Origin: Streptococcus massiliensis DSM 18628
Lineage (GTDB): Bacteria > Bacillota > Bacilli > Lactobacillales > Streptococcaceae
NCBI RefSeq assembly: GCF_000380065.1
Contig: NZ_KB904447.1
Span: 1 to 44,824 of the forward strand
DNA length: 44,824 nucleotides
Direction: 5' to 3'
Shown here: positions 17,785 to 26,416 of the stretch, piece after piece
Numbering within the stretch: position 1 is the first letter of the stretch
How the letters are laid out: every line of letters begins with the position of its first letter
Made by a program: the position numbers and the translations under genes
The notes under the pieces: generated by a model
The model's database searches: none
Told to the model about the DNA's origin: nothing
Seen by the model: the letters and a program-made list of their open reading frames with translations, nothing else

Positions 17785-18052
17785 GAGAAAACCGTCCCTT
17801 CTCCTTTTCTTTTGCTGCTTGCACAGCACGATAAAGCGAGTAACCACTGCTTTTTTCAAACTCGCGTCCAATTCGTTTTTCTTCTGCTTTGCTTGGGACA
17901 ACCTGTTTGAAAGCGGCGTAATTTGCAAGCAGCTTTTCGGCTAACACATTTGTCTCGTACGCAGCTTCCACATCATTCAAAAAAGAGAGCACCGAAGCAA
18001 GCTCTTCAGTGCTCCACGATAAATCTAGTGGGTAACTATAATTTTCTTTCAT
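17774..18052 (-). CDS. UPF0223 family protein
   Basis: A 92-residue acidic/helical protein matching the small UPF0223 family ([18 protein letters not shown]...FNDVEAAYE-type start, here [12 protein letters not shown]). Function unknown. The ATG at 18052 starts 16 bp after spx and matches the family start; the ribosome site is weak (GATTGAG). A GTG at 18082 is an alternative. Conserved between spx and the monophosphatase gene in streptococci. Confidence 0.88.
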   Translation of the reverse strand: MKENYSYPLDLSWSTEELASVLSFLNDVEAAYETNVLAEKLLANYAAFKQVVPSKAEEKRIGREFEKSSGYSLYRAVQAAKEKEKGRFSLEK

Positions 18053-18068
18053 CTCAATCAATATTTCT

Positions 18069-18467
18069 TTAAATTTCAGCACGCAAGGTGGCTGCCTTTA
18101 ACTCCTGCTTACGATAGTCACGCGGTAAAAAAGCTCGAATCTCATCTTCGTTAAAACCAATCTGCATTCGTCTATCATCTAGAATAATTGGCCGCCGTAA
18201 AAGACTTGGATTCTCTTCAATCAGCTTCAAAAGCTCTGAGACTGATAAATCCTCAACGTCCACATTTAATTTCTGAAAAATTTTCGACCGAACAGAAATG
18301 ATGTCATCGGTCCCATTTTCCGTTAAAGCGAGAATATTGCGCAACTCATCATTCGACAAAGGACTGGTCATAATATTATGTTCTAAAAAAGGAACTTCGT
18401 GGTCGGTTAGCCAAGACCTCGCCTTGCGGCAACTAGTACAACTTGGGGATAAGAATAACGTAATCAT
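18069..18467 (-). CDS. spx: Spx-family transcriptional regulator
   Basis: A 132-residue Spx/ArsC-like protein with the redox motif CTSC (Cys10, Cys13) and the downstream RRPII loop at about 91-95 that contacts RNA polymerase alpha. Spx binds the alpha C-terminal domain and redirects transcription during oxidative stress. First gene of the spx-UPF0223-monophosphatase-rsmF unit. Streptococci usually carry two Spx paralogues; which one this is cannot be told here. Confidence 0.93.
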   Translation of the reverse strand: MITLFLSPSCTSCRKARSWLTDHEVPFLEHNIMTSPLSNDELRNILALTENGTDDIISVRSKIFQKLNVDVEDLSVSELLKLIEENPSLLRRPIILDDRRMQIGFNEDEIRAFLPRDYRKQELKAATLRAEI

Positions 18468-18501
18468 AGATTTCTCTTCTTATTTCTTTTTAATCTACTT
18501 T

Positions 18502-18530
18502 ATTATACTAGATTTTCCTGCTCTTGGCTA
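18502..18530 (-). promoter_or_regulatory. Probable spx promoter
   Basis: On the minus strand there is a perfect TATAAT (18502-18507) 35 bp before the spx start. The -35 at 17 bp is poor (TAGCCA), so activation or weak basal expression is likely. Confidence 0.45.
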
Positions 18531-18557
18531 GGATTTTTAAGAAAAAGCTTCATAGAA

Positions 18558-18586
18558 TTGTAATGAACATGGAAAAATGTTAAAAT
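18558..18586 (+). promoter_or_regulatory. Promoter of the HAD phosphatase gene
   Basis: TTGTAA (18558-18563) and TAAAAT (18581-18586) are spaced 17 bp. It is divergent from the spx promoter. Confidence 0.75.
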
Positions 18587-18629
18587 TATGAGAAGAGACT
18601 AGCGTAAAATATGGAAATGAGGAGAAAAG

Positions 18630-19442
18630 ATGATTAAACTGATTGCTCTTGATATGGACGGAACCCTTTTAAATAATGAAAAGAAAATTCCTCAAGCGCA
18701 TATTAAAGCCATTCATCAGGCGATTGAAAAAGGGGTCAAGCTGGTGCTCTGCACAGGTCGTCCTTTAGTGGGAGTCAAGCCTTACTTTGCAGAACTAGGG
18801 CTAGGATCAGAAAACGAATATGTTATCATTAACAACGGCTGTTCTACTCATCAGACTAGTGATTGGAGCCTAGTTGATTGGCGCGAGTTAAGTGTGGATG
18901 ATATTTACTACCTTTATGATATCGCTCAAAAAACTCCTGCCCAGCTAACACTTTTTGACCAAGAACACTATTTTGTCGTTGGTGAGGAACCGAGCGAACT
19001 CGTCACATATGACGCTAGTCTGGTCTTTACTACGCCTACTTGTATTTCACTAGAAGAGGCAACAAGTGGGAAAAGAATCATTTTTCAGGGAATGTATTTA
19101 GCCCCAGAAAAAGAACTAGACCTTTTTGAAAGCAAGTTTGGTTCAATCCTTGAAACGCGCTTCAGTGGCGTTCGTTCACAACCAGTCATCTACGAAACCA
19201 TGCCCAAAGGCACAACCAAGGCGACTGGACTTGCCCGCTTGACTGAAAAATTAGCCATTAAGCCAGAGGAAATCATGGCGCTGGGCGACGCCAACAATGA
19301 CATCGAAATGCTCGAATTTGCTGGTCTGGGCGTGGCTATGGGAAATTCCGACGACCATGTCAAAGAATTAGCCGACTACGTGACCGACAGCAACGACCAG
19401 GGCGGCGTTGCCACAGCTATCGAAAAATTTATTTTATCATAA
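18630..19442 (+). CDS. Cof-type HAD-IIB sugar/flavin phosphatase
   Basis: A 270-residue HAD phosphatase. Motif I is DMDGT with Asp8 (nucleophile) and Asp10. The IIB cap domain lies in the middle (about 85-185). Motif III/IV is visible as KATGLARL and ALGDANNDIEML. It belongs to the Cof/YidA group that dephosphorylates sugar phosphates or FMN in the cytoplasm; the substrate is not predictable. GGAG lies 6 nt upstream. Monocistronic, ending at a bidirectional terminator. Confidence 0.93.
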   Translation: MIKLIALDMDGTLLNNEKKIPQAHIKAIHQAIEKGVKLVLCTGRPLVGVKPYFAELGLGSENEYVIINNGCSTHQTSDWSLVDWRELSVDDIYYLYDIAQKTPAQLTLFDQEHYFVVGEEPSELVTYDASLVFTTPTCISLEEATSGKRIIFQGMYLAPEKELDLFESKFGSILETRFSGVRSQPVIYETMPKGTTKATGLARLTEKLAIKPEEIMALGDANNDIEMLEFAGLGVAMGNSDDHVKELADYVTDSNDQGGVATAIEKFILS

Positions 19443-19471
19443 AAAAAGATGAGAAAATTCTCATCTTTTTT
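19441..19471. terminator. Bidirectional terminator
   Basis: A perfect stem with A7 on one side and T7 on the other (AAAAGATGAGAA / TTCTCATCTTTT) serves the plus-strand HAD gene and the converging minus-strand gene. It overlaps the last codons of both genes. Confidence 0.9.
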
Positions 19472-19832
19472 CTACTTCAATCCCTTTCCTTAGCAGATTA
19501 TCCAGACATTCTGTCAAATAGGCTGCGTCGTGCTCTGGATAAATAGGATTTGCTAGCGCTTCGTCTGCTAGATGAGCATGGGCTGCTATAGCTTTGCCAC
19601 GGTAATCCTTATCATACCAGTCCTCATCTGGCTGATAGCCCCGCTTTTTCATCTCCTCCATGACCAGGACATGATAGGCATAAAGCCTGTAAGGGCTATG
19701 CTCAAAAACATAATCGACCGTTGCGTGCTTTCTACCCCAGCCCTTGCCGCGCAGTGCCGCACATTCGCGATGCTGACCCAGGAGCTGCTGCCTAGGAAGA
19801 AAAGCAAGCAAGTCTTGATGCCATAATCTCAT
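19461..19832 (-). CDS. Pyrimidine-dimer DNA glycosylase (T4 endonuclease V) family protein
   Basis: A 123-residue protein starting MRLWHQDLLAFLPRQQLLGQ and followed by HREC, the pattern of the Pyr_excise family. Lined up without gaps to phage T4 endonuclease V, Glu23 (in HRE) falls exactly on that enzyme's catalytic Glu23. The N-terminal Thr2 that is the T4 nucleophile is Arg here. Family members of this length are usually annotated as pyrimidine dimer glycosylase or TIGR02328 proteins; whether this subgroup cuts UV dimers is not certain. AAGGAG is 6 nt before the ATG. Stand-alone gene converging on the HAD gene. Confidence 0.8.
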   Translation of the reverse strand: MRLWHQDLLAFLPRQQLLGQHRECAALRGKGWGRKHATVDYVFEHSPYRLYAYHVLVMEEMKKRGYQPDEDWYDKDYRGKAIAAHAHLADEALANPIYPEHDAAYLTECLDNLLRKGIEVEKR

Positions 19833-19894
19833 GGTTTCTCCTTGTTTGATGATTTGGGCAAACGACCTGACTTTTCTTAAACTGTAAAATAGGA

Positions 19895-19923
19895 TTGTTG
19901 CCCGCTTTTTAATATGCTATACT
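19895..19923 (+). promoter_or_regulatory. pepT promoter
   Basis: TTGTTG (19895-19900) and TATACT (19918-19923) are 17 bp apart, with the pepT start about 38 bp downstream. Confidence 0.75.
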
Positions 19924-19960
19924 AGTGCTAGTAAATAGTATAACATAAAAAGGAGACGGT

Positions 19961-21184
19961 ATGAAATACGAACATTTGCTAGAACGCTTTTTGACCTATG
20001 TTAAGGTCAATACTCGCTCAGACGAGACTTCAACGACCACACCGAGTACGCAGAGTCAGGTTGATTTTGCGCAAAATATCCTGCTGCCTGAAATGGAGCG
20101 CGTCGGTTTAAAAGACGTGCATTATCTGCCAAATGGCTTTGCAGTGGGAACCTTGCCTGCGACTGACAGCCGCTTCAAGCATAAAATCGGCTTTATTTCT
20201 CACATGGATACGGCGGATTTTAACGCCCAAGGCGTTGCCCCACAGGTCATCGAAAACTACGACGGCTCACCAATTCCTCTAGGAACTTCTGGTTATGAGC
20301 TCAATAGCAAGGATTTTCCAAATCTGGGCAATTATCTGGGGCAAACCCTGATTACAACGGACGGCACTACTCTCTTGGGAGCCGATGACAAGTCCGGCAT
20401 TGCAGAAATCATGACGGCTATTGAATACTTGTCTGCTCACCCCGAAATCCCTCATTGTGAGATTCGGGTCGGCTTTGGCCCTGACGAAGAAATCGGTATC
20501 GGTGCCGACCAGTTTGACGTGGAAGACTTCAATGTCGACTTCGCCTATACGGTTGACGGTGGGCCTCTGGGTGAGCTCCAATACGAGACTTTTAGCGCAG
20601 CCAGTGCGGAGCTGACTTTCCACGGGCGCAATGTCCACCCCGGAACGGCCAAAGACCAAATGATTAACGCTCTGCAATTAGCCATAGACTTTCACAGCCA
20701 ACTGCCTGCGACTGACCGCCCTGAGCTGACCGAGGACTATCAAGGCTTCTATCATCTGCTCAAGCTGGAGGGCACGGTCGAGAAGGCAAGTGCCAGTTAC
20801 ATTATCCGCGACTTTGATGAGGCCAATTTTGACAAGCGCAAGGCGCTGATTGAGCAAATCGCTAGCCAGATGAATAAGGAGCTGGGAGACGAGCGCATCT
20901 TGATTACACTCAAAGATCAGTACTACAACATGCGACAAGTCATCGAAAAAGACATGACGCCGATTGAGATTGCTAAGGAAGTCATGGAAAAACTAGACAT
21001 CAAGCCGATTATCGAACCGATTCGCGGCGGGACAGACGGCTCAAAAATTTCCTTTATGGGGATTCCGACGCCAAACCTCTTTGCCGGTGGTGAAAACATG
21101 CACGGCCGCTTCGAGTACGTCAGTCTCCAAACTATGGAACGCGCTGTGGATACCATTGTTGGGATTGTTTCTCATATAAATTAA
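19961..21184 (+). CDS. pepT: Peptidase T (tripeptide aminopeptidase)
   Basis: A 407-residue M20B zinc peptidase that removes the N-terminal residue from tripeptides. Metal and catalytic residues are visible: HMD (His81, Asp83), ADD (Asp142), DEE (Glu176-Glu177), VDG (Asp199) and the C-terminal His in [16 protein letters not shown] lies upstream of the ATG. Monocistronic, with its own promoter and terminator. Its role is cytoplasmic peptide use after oligopeptide uptake. Confidence 0.96.
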   Translation: MKYEHLLERFLTYVKVNTRSDETSTTTPSTQSQVDFAQNILLPEMERVGLKDVHYLPNGFAVGTLPATDSRFKHKIGFISHMDTADFNAQGVAPQVIENYDGSPIPLGTSGYELNSKDFPNLGNYLGQTLITTDGTTLLGADDKSGIAEIMTAIEYLSAHPEIPHCEIRVGFGPDEEIGIGADQFDVEDFNVDFAYTVDGGPLGELQYETFSAASAELTFHGRNVHPGTAKDQMINALQLAIDFHSQLPATDRPELTEDYQGFYHLLKLEGTVEKASASYIIRDFDEANFDKRKALIEQIASQMNKELGDERILITLKDQYYNMRQVIEKDMTPIEIAKEVMEKLDIKPIIEPIRGGTDGSKISFMGIPTPNLFAGGENMHGRFEYVSLQTMERAVDTIVGIVSHIN

Positions 21185-21192
21185 TTTAGAGC

Positions 21193-21224
21193 AAAAAACT
21201 CTTGGATTTTTCCAAGAGTTTTTT
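21193..21224. terminator. Bidirectional terminator between pepT and pht
   Basis: AAAAAACTCTTGGA pairs with TCCAAGAGTTTTTT around a 4-nt loop, with T/A tracts on both sides. It serves convergent pepT and pht. Confidence 0.92.
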
Positions 21225-21227
21225 ATT

Positions 21228-24200
21228 TTAGTTTATTTCTTCTAAAGTCAAAAAGTTTACTGTCTTAGTTTTGCCGTCAGAAGTCGTAAAGGTGGCATTT
21301 TTGGCATTAGTATCAAAAGTAATGCGATCTGCTCCCACATTGTATTTAAGAGCTAATTTAACTAGTTTGGCCTGAAATTCAGCAAGTGACATACCCATTG
21401 CTTCGGCTTGCGCTTTTTGAGCCTTTTCATAGTCGTCTAGCTCTTCTTCCTTATCCTCGCTGTTTTCACCAGTGTAGTCGTTTTCTTCCTCCTTCTTCTC
21501 ATTGTCGTCTTTGTTCGTATCGTCCGGAGCTTGGTTGCCACCATTTTTGATGTGGTCACTATCATTACCCCAACCGTTGTCTGACTTAGGACGATCATTT
21601 GGATTTTCGATATAATATTTCACCGTCGCGAGAAATTGCTCCATACTGTAACCGTCTGGCGCATGGTAAAGTCCTTCGTCAAACCAAGAAAGACTGATAT
21701 TATGATAATGGGCGTAATGAGGAATAATCAACTGACCGTTGCGATATTCAACTGCATAGGCAGTGCTATACGGCATTTTTTCCACTGGAACAATCTTGGC
21801 TGCTTTCACACGCTCGTAAATGGCTTGTGCACTTTCCTTACCTGCATCTGGTTTCTTATCTGGTGCGGGTTTTTCTTTTTTATTCGTCAAACCTTTTTCT
21901 TTACAATAAGCATCTGCTGCTGCCCGTTCTGCTTCAGACAAGTCAGACTTAGGAATCCAGTGGGTATGACCTATGTGTGGTGTGATGTAAGCATCCCCTT
22001 CATCACTCGTAATATCCTTCACATCAAAGATATAGCCGTCTGAAGTCGTATAACGTCCTGCTGCCTTAGCTGCTGCAATTTCTTCAGCTGTGTAAGCGAT
22101 TTGTGAATTTGGCTTGCCTGCTCGCTCTGGGTGTTGTATTTGGCTAACAAGCGCTTGTACTTCTGACCAAAGTGCCGATTTATCTGTTTCAGGGTTAGAT
22201 AACTTATCTAGAAGTGCATCAACCTTATCGAAATCTTCATCTGAACCAGAATTATCTTCAAGATAACGATGAGCACCCATCAAAAGCTCGTATAGTTTTG
22301 CATAAAGTTCTGGATTTTCAGGTTTACGATTTTCCTCTGCTGTCTGAAGTGCTTGTTTCACTTGTTCTAACAGATTTTTAGCAGCATCAAGTACATTGTT
22401 TTTATTAGTGTTACTACCCTTAAGGGTTTGCTTGAGATTCGTCAATGTAGCTGTTAATTTGTTTTTTGTTGCTGTATCTGTAATTTTCGCTAACATCTCT
22501 TCAATTTGAGCAAAAACTTTTTCAATTTCAGCACTGTCTACTTCTTCGTAAGGTTTTGGTGCAAAATTACCATAAATACCTGTTAGGAAGTTATAAATAT
22601 TAGTCTTGTAAGTATGACCATCTAATCGGTTGCTATCCAAAGCCGTCTTAACAGAGGCATCTGCTTTCTTTCCTGACGCGGTTACGTACAAAACTTCATT
22701 TTTGGTTTGATAAAGGTCAAGGAAAAGTTCATTTAGATTAATGGCTTCGATCTTAGCTTGGGATTTATATAATTTCATAGCTAGATTGGTAACCTTGTCA
22801 GCCAATTCCTTGCTAAGACGATTGTCATCTGAATTCTCATAGAAAAATTTGAGATATTCTACCGAAGTAATACCTGTCCGCGATTGAAAATCATTCAAAG
22901 CTGTCAAAAGTTTTTCAACTTGATCCATGGTCAAACTATCCTGAGCCACTTTGGCGGTTTGAAGCCTAATTAACAATTCTTTCTTGCTAATCTTATAACT
23001 ATCTGTATCCATGATTGCAAGTTTATCAACTAAGGATTGGTATTTCTTATCTAATGTAGTTGGTTCCGTTGGCTTAACTTTGTTGTCAACATGGATATAT
23101 TGCTTATCAAATTGCGCTAAACCATTTAAGTAGCCCGCCGTTGAATTGCTTGGCAATTTCTTCATTGTTTCAACAAATGCTCCCAAGGCCATTTCAATTC
23201 GACGTTGCTTCAGTGGATCATTGGCATAAAGTTTACGACTTTCTTTAAGTAAACTATCAACCTTAGCTAACACAACTTTTTGGTCAAAATCACCAACAAT
23301 ATAAGCTGGTTGGAGGGCTGGAATACGCGATTTCAAAGCCTGTGACACGCCCTTAGACTGCACTTTTATGTAGTGATTATGGTCTCCGTGGGGAATGACA
23401 AATTGTCCATTTTCCACCTGAATGGTATAAGGGGACAAGCCCGAACGCAGGGCAGTCGTGTAGAGTTCATTGAGGAAGTCCAGCTCATCATTGCCCGTCA
23501 CTAAAGGAATACGCACGTGCTCCTTGCGCACCGCATAGGGGTGAACATGGGTCGGGTCATAGGCTTGGTCTGGATTGTTGAAGACAAAGTAACCGTTGGA
23601 AATCCGAATGGCTTCCAGAGGAACGCCGTAGGTTTTGGAGATGTATTGGATTTTTTCTTCATCGCTAGCATCGCGAGAAAAACGATCTACATCTTCAATG
23701 GTTGGTTTAGCTGGTTCAGTTGATTTTTCACCTTGCTTTTGCAGTTGTGCTTCTGCTGCTGCAATCTGCTCAGCCGTCAAATCTTTCTTATAGAAGTAAT
23801 GATTGTGATTTCCGTGTTGGACAATATATCCTTCATCATCTTTACCAATAACATGCTCAGCATGGAAATCGTGGTCACCTTCCTCCTGCGGTTTTTCTTT
23901 GGGCTGCTCTGGCTTCGGCTGTTCGGTTTTTGGTGTCTCAGTCTTTGGTTGCTCCGTTTTTGGTTGATTGGCTGGTGGATTTTCAGCCGTTTTCGGGTAA
24001 GTTGGCTGGTTAGCGATTGGTAAGTTTCTAGCAATGTATTCCTCTAAAGGCGACATGTCTTTATAGTAAATAAAGTGATAATGATTACCATGAGGTACCG
24101 ACACACCTGTTGCCGTTCGCTTAACGATTTTCGCAGGATCAAAGACTAAACCATCTGATTCCACGTGACGTTGACTTTGAGGTAGGCGATAGAGCTCCTG

Positions 24201-25154
24201 CAAACGATCTTGCCAGCTCTTTTCTGCCGGTTGACTTGGTTTAGGTTGTTCTGGTGCAGGATTTGGATTGTTTGGTTGCGATGGTGCAGGGTTTGGAACA
24301 ATCGGATTGTTGTTTATCGGAGGCAAACCTTGATTAGAACTTCCATTATTATTTGTAGGTGGTTGCCAACCTGAATTAGCCCCTGGATTATTAAGTGGTG
24401 ATGTATGTCCTTTATTACCCCCACCTTGCTTACTATCCCAATAAGCCTGCGCTGCTGCAAGTTCACTAGGTGACAGATCACTCTTAGGAATCCAGTGAGT
24501 GTGATTACCATGTGGTACGATAAAACCATCACCCGTATCTTCAATCACATCAGTTGGACTAAACACGTAACCATCATCAGTTGTGTAACGCCCTTGTTTA
24601 TCACGATGACCCGAACCACCTAAGTTACTAGCGCCAGAGATCCCATTTTCACTAGCACCATGAATACCCTTTTGCCGAGTAATTTCCTCCTTGGTCCGAA
24701 CATTGGTTGTGTGGTTTTTATCTTTGAGATAAAGGTAGTATTTGCCATTAACCTTGATAATATAACCATCTTTAACCTCATTAACAATATCCGCATCATT
24801 AAGGACATAGTTTGGATCTTTCATGATCAACTCTTCTGATATGATGGCATCATAAGGCACCTTGCCATTATAGTAATGATAATGATCGCCATGCGATGTT
24901 ACATAACCTTGGTCAGTAATTTTGACAACAATTTGCTCTGCGTTGATCCCTTCTTTGGCACTGACTTGATCAGGAGTCAAATTTTCTGCCTTGCTTGCCT
25001 GGTTTTTCTTACTTGACTTAGCATCTACATAAGCAACGCGGTTATCTTTTTTGTTCGCTTGATTCTGGCTCTCTTGAAAACGCCCCAACTCATAACTGCA
25101 AAGACTAAGAGCAGCGACTAAAGCAACTGAACCTGCAATGTATTTTTTCTTCAT
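21228..25154 (-). CDS. Polyhistidine triad surface lipoprotein (Pht family), long form
   Basis: A 1308-residue surface protein. The signal peptide ends in LSLC with Cys19 as the likely lipidation site. Seven HxxHxH triads bind zinc: 88-93, 215-220, 355-360, 447-452, 589-594, 1060-1065 and 1146-1151. Pro-rich linkers lie at about 280-310 and 390-425. A helical segment of about 430 residues without triads (620-1050) separates the last two triads from the rest, and a very acidic stretch precedes the C-terminus. Pneumococcal Pht proteins are about 800-1050 residues, so this is long. It starts 13 bp after lmb in one operon; Pht is thought to pass zinc to the Lmb/AdcAII lipoprotein. Confidence 0.95.
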   Translation of the reverse strand: MKKKYIAGSVALVAALSLCSYELGRFQESQNQANKKDNRVAYVDAKSSKKNQASKAENLTPDQVSAKEGINAEQIVVKITDQGYVTSHGDHYHYYNGKVPYDAIISEELIMKDPNYVLNDADIVNEVKDGYIIKVNGKYYLYLKDKNHTTNVRTKEEITRQKGIHGASENGISGASNLGGSGHRDKQGRYTTDDGYVFSPTDVIEDTGDGFIVPHGNHTHWIPKSDLSPSELAAAQAYWDSKQGGGNKGHTSPLNNPGANSGWQPPTNNNGSSNQGLPPINNNPIVPNPAPSQPNNPNPAPEQPKPSQPAEKSWQDRLQELYRLPQSQRHVESDGLVFDPAKIVKRTATGVSVPHGNHYHFIYYKDMSPLEEYIARNLPIANQPTYPKTAENPPANQPKTEQPKTETPKTEQPKPEQPKEKPQEEGDHDFHAEHVIGKDDEGYIVQHGNHNHYFYKKDLTAEQIAAAEAQLQKQGEKSTEPAKPTIEDVDRFSRDASDEEKIQYISKTYGVPLEAIRISNGYFVFNNPDQAYDPTHVHPYAVRKEHVRIPLVTGNDELDFLNELYTTALRSGLSPYTIQVENGQFVIPHGDHNHYIKVQSKGVSQALKSRIPALQPAYIVGDFDQKVVLAKVDSLLKESRKLYANDPLKQRRIEMALGAFVETMKKLPSNSTAGYLNGLAQFDKQYIHVDNKVKPTEPTTLDKKYQSLVDKLAIMDTDSYKISKKELLIRLQTAKVAQDSLTMDQVEKLLTALNDFQSRTGITSVEYLKFFYENSDDNRLSKELADKVTNLAMKLYKSQAKIEAINLNELFLDLYQTKNEVLYVTASGKKADASVKTALDSNRLDGHTYKTNIYNFLTGIYGNFAPKPYEEVDSAEIEKVFAQIEEMLAKITDTATKNKLTATLTNLKQTLKGSNTNKNNVLDAAKNLLEQVKQALQTAEENRKPENPELYAKLYELLMGAHRYLEDNSGSDEDFDKVDALLDKLSNPETDKSALWSEVQALVSQIQHPERAGKPNSQIAYTAEEIAAAKAAGRYTTSDGYIFDVKDITSDEGDAYITPHIGHTHWIPKSDLSEAERAAADAYCKEKGLTNKKEKPAPDKKPDAGKESAQAIYERVKAAKIVPVEKMPYSTAYAVEYRNGQLIIPHYAHYHNISLSWFDEGLYHAPDGYSMEQFLATVKYYIENPNDRPKSDNGWGNDSDHIKNGGNQAPDDTNKDDNEKKEEENDYTGENSEDKEEELDDYEKAQKAQAEAMGMSLAEFQAKLVKLALKYNVGADRITFDTNAKNATFTTSDGKTKTVNFLTLEEIN

Positions 25155-25167
25155 AAATTCCTCACTT

Positions 25168-26094
25168 CTATTTTAATTCTTTAGCTAAAATCGCCAAATT
25201 TTCTTCTAAATTTTCTATAAACGACTTATCATTAGCCGGATCTGCTTCCAATGGATTTAGTGTTTTTAACTTGACCCCTGTTGACTTGACCAAAGTTTCT
25301 GCTACTTTAGAAGAGGCATTACTTTCAACAAAAATTGTTTTTACTCCGTAGCGCTTAACAAACTCTTGAATCTCTGTCAACTGGCGCGGGCTCGGTTCTT
25401 GCTCTGGTGAAATGCCTGCAATCCCCAGTTGAGTTAAACCAAATCGTTTCGCCAAATAAGCAAAAGCTGTATGTTGGGTCACAAAGGTTTTTTGTTTAGC
25501 AGATTTGAATAAAGGCTCATATTTTTCGACTAATTTTTGGGCTTGTTTTTTAATTGCTTGAGCATTTTTTTCATATGTAGAACGATGTTTTTCATCAAGT
25601 TTAGATAATTGTTCGGCAATAATCCCTGCTTCTTCGGCTACCTTATCAGGATCCAACCAAGTATGCGGATCGTAAAGCGTTTTTTTATCAACTCCTTCAC
25701 CAGCTTCCATATCCTCCAAACCAGGTACCCGCTCTAGCTTCATTCCTTCAGAAGCCTCAAGCACTTTTACCTTAGAATGCTGTAAATTAGGATCTAAACT
25801 TCCCGCCCACGACTCCAAAGTGCGAGAATGGTAAACAAAAACATCTGCATCATAGATGGCCGCTATATCATTAGCAGACGGTTCAAAAGAGTGAATACCG
25901 CTACTTGACTGAATCATTTTTACATCATTGAGGTCTCCAGATACCTCTTTTACCAGAGAATAAATCGGGTAAAAACTAGTCACTATCTTCATTCCACCAC
26001 TCACCTTATTTGCTTCCTTTTTCCCATGACAAGCAGTTAGAACCAAAAATAAAACAAGTACTACTAGACCTCCATAAAAATTTTTTCTTTTCAT
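25168..26094 (-). CDS. lmb: Zinc-binding lipoprotein Lmb/AdcAII
   Basis: A 308-residue cluster A-I solute-binding lipoprotein. The lipobox is LTAC with Cys22. Zinc ligands inferred by spacing from AdcAII are His68 (GIHSFEP), His144 (DPHTWLDP), His208 (TQHTAF) and Glu283 (PLEADP); the 76- and 64-residue spacings match. It was first described as a laminin-binding protein, and in pneumococcus it feeds zinc to AdcBC. An AdcR-type operator overlaps its promoter, so it should be induced by zinc starvation. Operon partner of pht. Confidence 0.95.
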   Translation of the reverse strand: MKRKNFYGGLVVLVLFLVLTACHGKKEANKVSGGMKIVTSFYPIYSLVKEVSGDLNDVKMIQSSSGIHSFEPSANDIAAIYDADVFVYHSRTLESWAGSLDPNLQHSKVKVLEASEGMKLERVPGLEDMEAGEGVDKKTLYDPHTWLDPDKVAEEAGIIAEQLSKLDEKHRSTYEKNAQAIKKQAQKLVEKYEPLFKSAKQKTFVTQHTAFAYLAKRFGLTQLGIAGISPEQEPSPRQLTEIQEFVKRYGVKTIFVESNASSKVAETLVKSTGVKLKTLNPLEADPANDKSFIENLEENLAILAKELK

Positions 26095-26103
26095 ATTTCC
26101 TCC

Positions 26104-26127
26104 TTAACCAGTTTATTAACTAGTTAA
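26104..26127. promoter_or_regulatory. Tandem AdcR operator
   Basis: A perfect 12-bp palindrome TTAACTAGTTAA (26116-26127) abuts a second near-palindrome TTAACCAGTTTA (26104-26115). TTAACYRGTTAA is the known binding motif of the zinc repressor AdcR. The sites begin at the -10 of the lmb promoter and run through the start of transcription. Confidence 0.88.
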
Positions 26128-26155
26128 ATATACCATTAGAAGCTTAACCTGTCAA
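26127..26155 (-). promoter_or_regulatory. lmb-pht promoter
   Basis: A perfect TTGACA (26150-26155) and TATATT (26127-26132) are spaced 17 bp on the minus strand. It is a strong promoter held by the AdcR operator that follows. Confidence 0.88.
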
Positions 26156-26237
26156 GCATTTTTTGTAAAAATAGAGTTTTTTAAACCTTTTCTTAAAAGA
26201 GAAAGCTCTAAAATAAAATTAGATATTGGAAAATATG

Positions 26238-26260
26238 AAAAAAACATCTCAGAGAGATGT
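26238..26260 (-). terminator. Terminator after the PTS-esterase genes
   Basis: On the minus strand ACATCTC-TCT-GAGATGT is a perfect 7-bp hairpin followed by seven T residues. It lies about 160 bp after the esterase stop. A third copy of the arm, CTGAGATGT, sits at 26295-26303 and could pair alternatively. The rest of 26156-26416 holds nothing I recognise. Confidence 0.7.
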
Positions 26261-26416
26261 CATTGTGATCAACAAAAACACAATTAGAAGAACTCTGAGA
26301 TGTAAAATATAGTATATACGTGTTTATTTAAGAATTAAGAGGCAAAAGAAATTCCACAGACCGGTTTTGATTTTACTGTTATAACTTGCTGGTTTCTTTT
26401 ATCAAATCATAAATTT

